From contig CM042688.1 in assembly GCA_023614405.1 (NCBI GenBank), positions 379,489,331 through 379,553,330 on the forward strand: a stretch of DNA of 64,000 nucleotides, written 5' to 3'. Position numbers and translations under genes: made by a program. The notes under the pieces were generated by a model that saw nothing but the letters and a program-made list of their open reading frames with translations, was not told the DNA's origin and searched no databases. Origin of the DNA: Avena insularis. Lineage: Eukaryota; Streptophyta; Magnoliopsida; Poales; Poaceae. The first letter of the stretch is position 1; each line of letters opens with the position of its first letter. Of this stretch, positions 24,001 to 34,708 are shown piece by piece.

Positions 24001-25229
24001 AGGATATCCCTCAAGCATGGGTATTATTCTATGAAGTTGGACCCTTTTGCTAAGTTCCACATTAAGCAATATATTCCCATGGTCGCAAAGGACCTCAATG
24101 GGATAGGCAAAGATCTACTAAGATATTTGCAAATAGACATCTAGACTAAGTTTATAATAAGAGATCAATTTATAATTGGTCTCCACTAAAATTGTCATCC
24201 CCTAGATGATTTCAGTGATCGCATGATCCCTATCCTCTACACCTCCCCCGTGTTACACAGCCATCAGTGCATTATCAAAGGTAGACATTCAACAATGCCA
24301 ATCACATCATCCATGTGACTCATGCTCGATCTTTTGATCTCTTGTGTTCCGAGGTCATGCTTCTGTGGCGTGCTAGGCTCACCAAATCTAACTTGTGTGT
24401 ATTCGCTGTGCAACATGGCTTACACCCACTGTATACGAACGTAGATATGTCTGACACCCAGGCCTGTAGCCCTGGATCGCATCATACCGAAGGACTTTCT
24501 TGGTGGTGCACACACAAGGGGAACACAGAACATTGGAATTCAATAGGGATTATCTTATTTGCTACCGTTGAGTATCTAATACTAGCACACAATAAGATGT
24601 AAAACTGGTATCAACATCATATGTATAATATGATATGATATGGTCTTTCTTGTTGTGCCTTGATCTCCATCGAGCGCTCTGGCATGATCTCCATCGTGCC
24701 CTTGGTTTGACGCCAAGTCCACGACGCTTCCACCAGGTCGTTCATCAGAACGATGACTATCACTATACTACTTAGTAACAGAAAAGTAAACTACTTTACC
24801 TTCGTAACGACCATTGACATATCATAATCACATGCCCCCTGCAAAATAAAGTTAGACGCCTCTACTTTATCTATTGCAAGTTTTACGTGGTTGTTAGGGA
24901 TTTCACACTAGAATCGTTTCTAAACTACGAACTTTCCAACCAGAACATGGATCCGACAGTTGTCTCTATTACACCCCTTTCGGGGCCCTCCAGTGTAAAT
25001 GCTATATCAACTATCGAATGAGAGACAGACACCCGCTAGCCACTTATACGGTATAAGCCGTATCTTGAGCGTGGAACCAGTCTCGCGTACGAATACGCGT
25101 AAGGTCAGTCCGGGCCACTTCATCAAACAATACCACGATATAAACAAGTACACGTTAGAGGGTAACAACTAAGGGATCAATGCCCGCACAAAACTTGTGA
25201 TTACTGGCCGTACAACACTCCTACGCATA
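21036..25229 (-). other. Non-coding interior of the Copia LARD
   Basis: AT-rich, with stops in all frames and no RT, integrase or gag motif. 24150-25229 is leader, with phrases such as ACTCATGCT and GTGTTCCGAGG shared with 49200-49240. Repeated GCTCCCACTCAAA motifs occur at about 22034-22145. The piece next to the 3' LTR (21036-21060) carries the complement of a Copia polypurine tract. Confidence 0.7.
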
Positions 25230-25247
25230 GATCGGCTCTGATACCAC
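25230..25247 (-). promoter_or_regulatory. Primer-binding site (initiator tRNA-Met) of the Copia LARD
   Basis: Minus strand reads GTGGTATCAGAGCCGATC directly after the LTR end. TGGTATCAGAGC is complementary to the 3' end of plant tRNA-iMet and is the usual Copia site. Confidence 0.9.
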
Positions 25248-27337
25248 TGTTGGGGATCGGTGCGGAAAACAAAAAAATTCCTACATTGAAACCCCAGAAA
25301 CTGCCTAGGATCTATCTATGTAGTAATGCGGTAAAGGCTGGAGCGTAGAAAATACATACCCTTGTAGACCGTACGCGGTTATCGTTCCGCGGGGAACGTG
25401 GTTGAAGTAGTCGTACTAGTAGCCGACCTAAAGGTCGCGAAGCTCCTCGCAGGTCACCCCTTGCTCCTTCGTCATCTTCATCGTGCAACAACTCCGGCTC
25501 ACGACATTCAAGCGCCCCAAGTGTTGCGCCTCGTGTCTTCGTACACATTCGGTGCATGATGAGACCTCCGACTCCCCGATCCCACCGGGAGTGAGGAAGT
25601 TGATATCCGGCTAGGAATCCCTGCAGCACAACGGTGTGCTGCAGGTGTGCCTTGATTGCAAAGCTCATACTTGGGGCCATGGTCACAAGGTCTAGAGAGA
25701 GAGAAGGAGAAAGTCAACCAAAGGACTTCTCCAAATATTGGTGTGTTTAATCCCACCCATGGGTACCCCTTTATATAGGCGGAGGGGGTGTGCCTTTCTC
25801 AAAGGCTAAGCCATGTGGAATTAATACTAAAAGAAAAAGGCAGTAGATTTTCATTCAGCCAAATGGGCCAAAAGTACTCAACCCAAATAGCAAACAAAAA
25901 ATAGCTAAATAAAAAGAAAAGGGAAAACAGCAGGGGCTGGCCGGGTGGGCCTTGGCGTGGCCCACCACGCGCCCAGCTCTCCCACGGCGGCGGCCTGGAA
26001 GGGGAACCCGGGTGGGCTGCCCCCCCCAGCGGCCCACCTGCGCCCATGCATCCTAGCTCGCCAGCAAGGAGGCAGCGGCTGCTGGCGCCCGGGATGGGTC
26101 GGCTCGCCCTCGGCGGCACGACGCCCACGCAGGCCTGGCGGGCCAGGCCGAGCAGGGTGCTCGCGGCGCTGGCTTGGCTGAAAGGCCAACTTGGGACGAG
26201 TTATCTGCCACCCACGAGGCTAGCTGATTTTTCTTTTTCCAATTCTTCTTCTGCATCCTTTTCTTCTAGGGCTTTTCCCTCCGGGATTTGGCCTAATAAA
26301 AAAGTTGTCTTTATAAATCTTAATTTAAATATTATTCAGAATATATTAATTCATAATTAACATATAATTAATATATATTTAAATTCCCATTTATCTGAAA
26401 ACACTTTTCCGGTCTTTTCCTTTATTCTTTCTCCGAACAACTTCGGATCTCTCTGCGGAACGATTCCGGCTTTCTCTCTTTCTCTACTGTGATTCTGTCT
26501 TACGAATGATCGCTCTCATCGTATCCTTAAGTGTATCCTCTCACGGTTCGGGAATGCTCTAGACATGATCTGTATCAATGATCAATAGAAGGACCAGGGA
26601 TGTCCATGTGACCCCTATGCATTCCTGATGACAATGTCGTTTGAACCGTCTAAATGTAGCATCCTCTTCCTTTTGTTTCTCGATACAACTTGTCCGAGAT
26701 CCGATCATTGTTATCCCATACCTTGTTCAATCTCGTTCACAACAAGTTCTGTTTTCCTATTACCGTGATATTACATCCCCGTGACCTAGTCACATGTTGC
26801 AACATTTATGGATGTAATCTCACCAAGTCGGCCGTATGTACTCTTTACCCGTCATGTGGGTGAACAAATCACGGTCTTGCAGTCACATGTCATCTACGGT
26901 TCATTCAGAATACCCAACTTACACCTTTATGGCCACCGTATTACCAGATGACGGTTGATGTAGTCTAAGCAGCCTAGAGAAACAATGAGTAATATGAGCT
27001 CACGGTCTAAGGAGAAGGAGTCTAGGTATAGCTATTGCAACAATGAACTATATGTCGTGTTGCAATCCTTCGAGGAATGTCCAAATCACATCATTCTCCA
27101 ATGATATGATCTCGTTGTTAGTCGGCATAAATGCCCATGATCTTGAAACCCAGATCATCTCCGTGACCAACGAACTAGTATGAATAGAGGCTACTAGGGA
27201 CTTTCTTGTTTCATACTACACCTGTACCAATGTTTCTACTTGGCACAGTTATAACACAATATGAAACTATTATAAACTAATTGATATATGACAATTAAAA
27301 CCTATTTATTATTTGCCTATAGGGCATATCTCCTTGA
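25248..27337 (-). repeat. 5' LTR of the Copia LARD
   Basis: Begins TGTTGGGGATCGG at 25248 and ends CTCCTTGA at 27337. Homologous to 18922-21035 throughout, with indels in the GC-rich part (25930-26220 versus 19600-19920). Followed by CATCG, the right TSD. Confidence 0.9.
25770..25777 (-). promoter_or_regulatory. TATA box in the 5' LTR of the Copia LARD
   Basis: Minus strand reads CTATATAAAGGGG, a strong TATA box, about 15-25 bp before the start of the LTR open frame. Confidence 0.65.
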
Positions 27338-27563
27338 CATCGACCGCCCAAGATCTGCTTCCCTGACGCCAACAACCACCACAACCGCAACACCCTCGGT
27401 GACCTAGACATCACTCGCACGGTATCGACAATGCTTAGACGCCTCTCCGACCAAGGTAACCAAATCTCCAACCCATTTTTGTTTTGTCAGTGGTATAGCA
27501 GGTTCAAGGCTGTCAGAGTGAACTGCATTTTTGTAATTGTGCTAGTACATGCAAGTCACTGGG
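27338..27563 (+). other. Interrupted host-like sequence between two retroelements
   Basis: Continues 18441-18921 after the LARD is removed: exon-like up to CGACCAAG|GTAACC at about 27465 (a plausible splice donor), then AT-rich intron-like sequence. The last 5 bp, CTGGG (27559-27563), are the left TSD of the next Gypsy element. Confidence 0.5.
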
Positions 27564-29047
27564 TGATGACCCACAAGTATAGGAGGTGTATCGTACTATT
27601 TTCGATAAGTAAGAGTGTTGAACCCAACGAGGAGCAGAAGGTGTTGATGAGTGACTTGGAACAAGAATTCTCTTTAAATACTTTAGGAGTTTTTGATACT
27701 GCAGGTAAATAAAGTACGAGTAAATAAAAGACAATAAGAATAAATGCAGGAAGTGGCCCAATCCTTTCTTTAGCAAAGTATAAGCCGATTGTATTACTTA
27801 AGATGACCAAACGTTCTCGAGGACACACATGAATATCATCAAGTGCTTTCGCTTCCTATAGTTGATTAATCATCTTTAGTTTGCTAAGTGTTGTGTGGGT
27901 GAACCTGTGCTAACGTACCGACCTTCCTAGGACTAATACATACTTGTGATTATACCCCTTGCAAGTATCCGCAAGTAGAAGAAAGTAATTAAGGTAGAAA
28001 CCGAACCACAACTTTAAACTCTAAGACCCTGACATCCCTTGTGCAAAGGTTTCCTAACGGGGGTTGAGGTTTCTGTCATTCTGGCAACCCCTACGATTAG
28101 TAGCAAAATACACAATGCATTCCCCTAGGCCCATATAGGTGAACTGTCATGTAGTCGACGTTCACATGACACCACTAGAAGAAATACACCACAACTTAAA
28201 TATCAAACCATTGAATCTTTCTCAACACAATTCCACTACTAACAACATGACTTCTCCCATGTCCTCAAGAACTAAACAAACTACTCACAAGACATCATAT
28301 GGATCAAGATCAGAGATGAAATAATGATATGTAACAATTTGAACATAAACGATAATTCAATGGTTCACTCAATAGCATCAACTACAAGGAGTAATCAACA
28401 CCGGGAAAGTTTCCCCTAAGAACTATGCAAGATTCAACCCAATTGTTATAGCGGTATGAAGTGGTGATGATGGTTCTGGTGGAGATGATGATGGTGATGA
28501 TGATGATCTCGATGAAGTCCAGCTTGATGGTGGTGTTGATGGTGACGATCTCCCCTCTCCGGGAAGGAATTCCCCTGCTGAATTTTGTCTGCCGGAGAGA
28601 TCTTTCTCTCTCTGTAGTTTTCCACCCCACAGAGGCGGCGAAATCTTTCTGTGGTCCCTCCCCAGGTATTAGGCTTCCGTGGGGATAATATACGCCAGAG
28701 AGGAGAGCACAGAGTGGGCGGTGGCCCAACACTTTGGCGTGACCTAGGGTCGCTTCACAGGGGTGGTGTGGGCCCCTATGTCCCATCTCCACTCCCCCTT
28801 CTGGCAATCTTCGTCTTCTGGAAAAATAGAATTTTCCATGTATTTTCCTAGATTTTCTCATCTTCGCGAATTTTTCCTACAAACAACACCTTTTCCATCA
28901 GAATTCTGACTTCAGCGGTCCATGCTCCAAAGTCATCAACCATGCAAAAACAGATGAAATAATATAAGTATCATCTCTTAATATGAAATATATCAATGAA
29001 TAACAGTAAATTATGATATAGAATAGTGATGCAAAATGGACGTATCA
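27564..29047 (-). repeat. 3' LTR of the minus-strand Gypsy LARD
   Basis: Runs from TGATGACCCACAAG to GGACGTATCA. Matches 34132-34708 plus 38619-39541. A TATA-like stretch (minus, GTATATTATCC) lies at about 28692-28685. The palindrome found in the other LTR is degraded here (about 28705-28770). Confidence 0.9.
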
Positions 29048-29063
29048 ACTCCCCCAAGCTTAG
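29048..29063 (-). promoter_or_regulatory. Polypurine tract of the minus-strand Gypsy LARD
   Basis: Minus strand reads CTAAGCTTGGGGGAGT immediately before the LTR start TGATACG. This is the usual plus-strand priming site. Confidence 0.85.
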
Positions 29064-31112
29064 ACTTCGCTTGTCCCCAAGAGAAAACTGAGCTCAATAA
29101 ACATGACCTCAGGTTTATGGAGGGAGGAGTCGATAAAAGAATACAGACAAGAAGCATCGCATTCATCAATACACAAATCATAATAGAAGACAACTCACTA
29201 TTATATAACTTAACTTGCAATAAGTAAAGGAAACACAATAAAGATACATAAAGTAAATCACAATTGGTAATGGCAAACTTAGGTCTTGGTCAAAGAATAG
29301 TTGACAATTTGCAGGAGTTCACACATAAAGGGTTTTGAATGATAGCTTCCAAAGTAGTATTCAGTAAGATAAGAGCAATGTGCAAAACAAGGAACATCAG
29401 AAACATGATTGAATAAATCATCATATGAATGAATGAAACACAACAACTCAAAATACTTGCTGAGATAGAAGGGAATAGGTTTACTGACTCAACTAAAAAG
29501 TAAAAGATAGGCCCTTCGCAGAGGGAAGCAGGGATTTCAAGTTTCATAAAGAGCTTCCAAAAATTATGGTCTTATCAGCTTTCAGCTCTCATTACCCCTA
29601 TCATAGGCATCTTTAGGTGATTAAGGTTAAAGTGATCAAATATGAGGATATGCTTGACAAGTTGTAAGTTGAAAATCTCATGTCCGTTGAATACGAGGGC
29701 CGCTCCTCATGCTACTCAAGTTTAGTTACCGGTAAGTTCTTGTCATAGTAAGTATATGTGTATCATAGAGAACGGCCAACGGGGTACCCCTTGCCCGATG
29801 ATACAGAAGAATCCCCATATCAAAATGACAAGGCAAGCCGACAACAAGCATCTCAGCAATCTTCTTATTTACCATGGGAAAATGATGTTTTTTTCTCTCT
29901 TTCCTCTTTTCTCATATCTTTTTCTCAATCTCCATATCTTTTTTTGTAAGAAGAATGCTTCATAGATTTCTCATTATGGTTACGCTGCAGGTTTCCACCA
30001 TGATTATGCATGGATTAGACCAGCGGCCTAAGCTCCTCTTTCATTTCACATCGACGACATCCATAAACAAAATATCATGATATCAACTAGGTACAATGTA
30101 CAAGTGCAATGTTGAAAGCTTTCCCCATGACAACATGGTTCTGCTAATTCACAACTTACAAAGCACAAGCATATATGCAACATAGATGGGCACAATGATT
30201 CAAGTTTATTAAGTGCAATAAAGTAAAGTATGCCATCAAGTTCGTGAGAGCTTTAATCACTAATTTTCACATAACAAGGTTAATTCGGAAGGTAGATAAA
30301 AACATGAATTTACTTGGAATAGCAATAGTGCTAGTAGGTAGGTATGGTGGACACAAATGGCATAGGTTTTGGTTTAAGGATTGGATGCACGAGAAGCATT
30401 CCCTCTCAGTACAGGTTTTTGGCTAGCAAGGCTGGGTAGCAAGCATAAGAGTCAAAGGAAATAAACAAACAAACATACAAGTGATAAAAACAAACATGCA
30501 ATCTTCCTTGGAAGCACAAAAGATCTTAACTAAAGAATACTAAACTTATGAGAAAATCAAGAAAGAAAGATGATGAAATTATATTTCTTTAGAGTACTTT
30601 TTATCTTTTCATTCAATTCTCAAAAATAGTGCTGCTACTGACCGAGCCAGGTTTGCCAAAACCAACTAAATTTACTCAATGATCCCAAAGTGATACCAAT
30701 ACTAGTAACAAGATTAATCATATAACAGAAATTGAAAACTAATATAAGATATGCAAAAGAGTAAATGATAGAACTTCTCATTAATATTACATAAAGGCAA
30801 CTCACACCAAGGGATACATAGATATCTAACGAGAGGGGGGACATTTCCATAATGCAAACCATCCTACATGATAACTTCTCTATTCATGATATGACTCTAC
30901 TAAAAAGGTAAAAAGATAGAAGATAATGATGTGATACCACGGCACTCCCCAAGCTTGGAACAAACAAAGGGGATGCCAAAACCTGATGATGAATCACTCC
31001 TTCGGTGGTGGTGGTGTTCTCTCAATGAGCTTTTTGATCAATTTCCTCAAGTCCTCAATCTCGAGGGTGAGAGTACGAATCAACTGTGAGTTTTGCTCAA
31101 TGCGGCTCATGA
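29064..31112 (-). other. Non-coding 3' interior of the minus-strand Gypsy LARD
   Basis: AT-rich with no conserved frame. 29690-29890 is homologous in reverse to 58010-58200. A second GGGGAGTGCC / AAGCTTGG cluster sits at 30943-30960, like the polypurine-tract-like repeats in the plus-strand element. Confidence 0.65.
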
Positions 31113-31568
31113 TCATGTCGGTTGCGAATCCCAGCTCTTGCGATTCTTTCCCCACTCTTCCTCCTTGAAGTCTTCTTTTCCTACATGGTTAGAACGAGGC
31201 ATATCCCAATTGGAGGGTAGTTTCTCCTTGGGAATAATCTGGAATTGACGCTCATGGATAAGGGTATGGAAGGGATTCTTGGTGCGTGGAGAAGGTGACC
31301 ATATAGCCAAGCAATGACGCAGAGGCTTCCCTCCAGTTGACATCCGTGCAGTCCTTTTGATCCTGGCAGGGTTTGCCACCACTCTAATGCTTGCAATGGT
31401 AGTGTTGGTGTGCAGATGCTGGCTTTTCTTTGCCTCCTCTTCATCGATCTCCTTCTCCTGTCCGGGGTCTTGGGGATCCTCCTCCACAGGCTCGTTTCCC
31501 TTATCCTTGGTGGAGACCATATTGCTTCTAAACTTTAAGAATAGTTCCTGGCAGAAACAGATCGACAC
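31113..31568 (-). CDS. LARD ORF with a histone-H3-N-tail-like segment
   Basis: The open frame is 151 codons. The likely start is the Met at residue 17 (31520), giving MVSTKDKGNEPVEEDPQDPG and an acidic E/D-rich stretch (residues ~26-47). At residues 68-81 (31367-31326) it reads ARIKRTARMSTGGK, followed by PLRHCLA. Histone H3 begins ARTKQTARKSTGGK and then APRKQLA: 14 of 21 positions are identical in register, with the H3 K4, S10 and K14 equivalents kept and K9 replaced by Met. After residue 88 the similarity ends. The C-terminus is rich in charged residues. It sits in the 3' interior of the Gypsy LARD, after gag and the second ORF. No function is known to me; a chromatin-targeting or mimicry role is speculation. 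Confidence 0.5.
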   Translation of the reverse strand: MSICFCQELFLKFRSNMVSTKDKGNEPVEEDPQDPGQEKEIDEEEAKKSQHLHTNTTIASIRVVANPARIKRTARMSTGGKPLRHCLAIWSPSPRTKNPFHTLIHERQFQIIPKEKLPSNWDMPRSNHVGKEDFKEEEWGKNRKSWDSQPT

Positions 31569-32575
31569 GAAAACATGACGAGAACATGATATATGAACAT
31601 TATATATTACGAATTTTTATAACAAAAGGAAGGTACTAGGAGAAAACAGGTCGGAGACGGACTTCGGGGTGGCCACACCACCTGCTGGCGCAGCCAGGGG
31701 GCCGCGCTAGGGGGTGGTGTGAGCCACCCTGGCTCCGTTTCCGTCCCTCTTTCACTTTGTAGCTTAACTTGTTGGCTAAAAACTGCAAAAATATAACTGA
31801 ACAGATTCTTCGTGGACTTTTCTTACCAGAACTGTTACCTATTCGAAAATAGACTCTGCGGGTCTCTGAATTTGGTCTTTGGTAATTTTTCTGGAGTTAC
31901 CGCTTGAATAACATCAATATCTTCATCTTCATACACTTATTGCTTGAGTCATGAAACCTTTCACTTTCTTATTACACCATTTTCTCCACTAACCTGGAAA
32001 TTTCTTTCACACAAAACTTCACACAATTCTCATTAGCAATATTAGTATAAGCGAGGTAATAAACCTTTTAAGTTCAATTTCAAATGAAATCCATCAGAAC
32101 ATAAGCTATTGTAGCAACTCCTTCCGAAAACCCAAAATAATTCAACCAAAAGAAATCGATTTAAGAGGCAAATGCGAGAGTGGCAAAATCTGTCAAAATA
32201 GACCAGCGGGTAAAGATCAATTTTTTCAAAAATCTTCTGTTTCTCAAATGAAGAAGTGCAAAACTAACAAATGTTAAACAACTTGGGGCAGAAGCACAAA
32301 AAATTACAGATCAAACCGACATATAGAGATCTCTCATGAATTTTTATGGTGAATCATAAAAATCTGTTTCGAGACAGCAACTTCCCCAAATCTTAGTTCT
32401 CTCTCATTAGAGGTTGATCTTGACACAAAAAGAAAGCAAAAATAATAAGGAGAGGTTATTAATGAAGTAATAACTTCCAAGACTCAAATAAATAAAAACA
32501 ACTTAAAGCACAAATAAATTGGGTTGTCTCCCAAAAAGCTCTTTCTTTATAGACATTAAGATAGGCATGATAATT
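31569..32575 (-). other. Interior of the Gypsy LARD between two ORFs, no gene seen
   Basis: Contains a GC-rich palindromic stretch at about 31670-31730 (GGCCACACCACCTGC ... GGGTGGTGTGAGCC) similar to the LTR palindromes. Otherwise AT-rich with stops in all frames. Confidence 0.5.
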
Positions 32576-33215
32576 TCAATGATGCTCACATAAGAATATG
32601 AATTGAAGTGAAAGAGACATCAAGAAGCAAAAATACACATGTTTAAGTCTAACCCACTTCCTATGCAAGGGAATTTTGTAAGCAAATAAATTGTTGAAAC
32701 CAGAAGCTGCAAGCATAGGACGGCAAAACAAGTACAACATAAAGGCTTTCAGGGTAAAGCAAGGAAACTTAATATTATTGAGATGCATTAGAACCGTCTT
32801 CCCTCTGTCATAATAACTTTCAGTATCATGCATAAATTTAACTGTATAACTATCACATGAACCATTGTAGCAATGATCACTTATCCTAACAGAAAACACA
32901 GGGACACTAGCTCTCCTAACACTACTTTGTGAAACAATATTAGGGATATCCTTACAAAGGATAGTGTGTCCCTCTTCTACATATTTAGTGACAAAGTCTT
33001 TCACATTTGCTATTATTTGTTCATCATCCATTTGTTTAACAGGTTCAACAGCTTTATTTGTACTTTCATTAAACATACTAGCTATCATAGAATGTTCCTT
33101 TACTTTAATCAGGAATAGTATTTTCTCAATGTAAAACATGATTAGTAGTATAAACTTCAGTATTTCTTGCAGGAACACTACTAACAATGCGTTTATAAGG
33201 TGCATGATACTTATT
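32576..33215 (-). CDS. Uncharacterised LARD-specific ORF, related to 55351-56121
   Basis: The C-terminal part reads SCDSYTVKFMHDTESYYDRG, MHLNNIKFPCFTLKA, then YKIPLHRKWVRLKH. The plus-strand LARD encodes the same order: HDATESYYERGK, MHLNNIKFPLFMLK, YKIPMHRKWVRLK. The N-terminal part is hydrophobic and may be out of frame. It follows gag in the same element. This ORF type recurs in non-autonomous grass Gypsy elements. It has no RT, protease or integrase motif, and hydrophobic stretches near the end might form a membrane segment. Function unknown. Confidence 0.55.
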
Positions 33216-34018
33216 CTACTTCTTTTTAGGAACTTCAATATAGGAAGCAAAAGCCTTAAAATAAGTGGCAATAGCTTGAGAGTCTAAACCATAAGCATTT
33301 TTAATATTTTGAAAGTCATTAGTTCCCATAAAAAATTCAATGCATTCATAATCATAATTTATACCTGATGTTCTTCCTTTATCATTCTCCCATGCTTCAG
33401 CATTGTCTTGAATACGGTCTAGAAGATACCATTTAGCTTCTTCTTCCATGTGTGTAAATGATCCTACACAAGAAGCATCCAATAGATCCTTATCATGAAG
33501 AGGAAGTCTTGCAACAAAGTTATTGATAACAATATTGTGAGGGAGCTCATGAATAGGACATTTGAGCATTAGTAACTTCAATCTCCCCAATCTTGAGCTG
33601 TACTCTCTCCATCAAGAGTCCAAAAGTTGTATATTTGATTCCAATCTTTATGAATCTCACTAGGAGGATAAAACTTTGAATAAAAGAGAGGTACTACTTC
33701 CTCCCATTCAACAGCTTAGCCATTCATCAGCAGCTTATACCATTCCTCGGCTCTTCCTTTTAGTGATGATGAGAATAACTTCTTCTTGACTTGATCTGTT
33801 GTAATACATGCACACTTAAATAACCCGCATAATTCGTGTATAAAGAGCAAATGATCACCGGGATGGACAGTTCCATCTCCAAAATAGTAGTTATCCATAA
33901 CACGATCAATAATTCTTGTAGGTATTTTAAAAGTATCATTCTCAGCACGTGGTGGTTCATCTACTAACTTAGCAGTGGTAGTAGCATTACAAAATAAGAA
34001 ACTTAGCGAATTATCCAT
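33216..34018 (-). pseudogene. Gypsy gag remnant
   Basis: The frame from 34018 begins MDNSLSFLFCNATTTAKLVD and contains TFKIPTRIIDRVMDNYYFGD, then HPGDHLLFIHELCGLFKCAC and SSSLKGRAEEWYKLL, the pattern of the plant Retrotrans_gag domain that forms the virus-like particle shell. It meets TAA at about 33718-33716, just before AVEWEEVVPLFYSKFYPP, where the domain should continue. A second break near 33595 precedes LPLHDKDLLDASCVGSF and KWYLLDRIQDNAEAWEND. No zinc knuckle was found. The protein cannot be made whole, so this copy depends on related elements. Confidence 0.75.
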
Positions 34019-34102
34019 ATTGAAATAAAGTAACTAACAAAAGTGAACAATACTCATAAGTAGATGTTTCCTTTACCACTTCCACTCTCCAATAGCGCTT
34101 CA

Positions 34103-34120
34103 CTCCCTGCAACGGCGCCA
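34103..34120 (-). promoter_or_regulatory. Primer-binding site (tRNA-Asp type) of the minus-strand Gypsy LARD
   Basis: Minus strand reads TGGCGCCGTTGCAGGGAG, 11 bp after the LTR end. It matches the complement of the plant tRNA-Asp 3' end with a mismatch near the 3' side. Confidence 0.85.
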
Positions 34121-34708
34121 AAAAATAGTCTTGATGACCCACAAGTATAGGGGGTGTATCTCAGTATTTTTGATAAGTAAGAGTGTCGAACCCAACGAGG
34201 AGCAGAAGGTGTTGAGGAGTGGCTTGGAACAGGAATTCTCTATAAATACTTAGCAAACAGATTTTTAGGGGTTTTTGATAATGCAGGTAAATAAAGTACA
34301 AGTAAATAAAAGACAATAAGAATAAATGCAGCAAGTGGCCCAATCCTTTCTTTACCAAAGGACAAGCCGGTTGTATTACTTAAGATGACCAAAAGTTATT
34401 GGGGACACACGGGAATATTGTCAAGTGTTTTCACTTCATATAGTTGATTAATCTTGTTTAGTTTGCTAAGTGTTGTGTGGGTGAACCTGTGCTAATGTAC
34501 CGACCTTCCTAGGACTAATACATACTTGTGATTATACCCCTTGCAAGCATCCGCAAGTACAAGAAAGTAATTAAAGTAGAAACCTACCACAACTTTAAAC
34601 TCTAAGACCCTGACATCCCTTGTGCAAAGGTTTCCTAACGGGGTTTCAGGTTTTTGTAACTCCGGCAACCCCTACGATTAGTAGCCAAATATACAATGCA
34701 TTACCCTA

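Larger units (their letters stand above)
18922..27337 (-). mobile_element. Copia-type LARD, minus strand, full length with both LTRs
   Basis: Two LTRs of 2114 bp (18922-21035) and 2090 bp (25248-27337) flank a 4.2-kb interior without recognisable gag or pol. On the minus strand the element starts with a variant of the BARE/Angela-type end (AAGGAGATATGCCC) and ends CGATCCCCAACA, followed inside by TGGTATCAGAGCC, the initiator tRNA-Met primer-binding site. TSD: CATCA (18917-18921) versus CATCG (27338-27342), one mismatch. The leader at about 24150-25229 resembles the leader of the coding Copia at 48985-50029, which identifies the likely autonomous relative. Over the first ~210 bp the two LTRs differ at roughly 6% of sites by eye, pointing to an insertion a few million years old if usual plant LTR rates hold. 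Confidence 0.9.

Noticed and set aside
23485..24144. Plus-strand frames of 78-125 codons inside the Copia LARD
   Set aside because: Antisense to the element, no motif, and codon content typical of AT-rich non-coding DNA.
28461..28560. Methionine-rich frame (MVLVEMMMVMMMISMK) and its copy at 38951
   Set aside because: Product of GATGAT simple repeats in a Gypsy LTR; length varies between the two LTRs.
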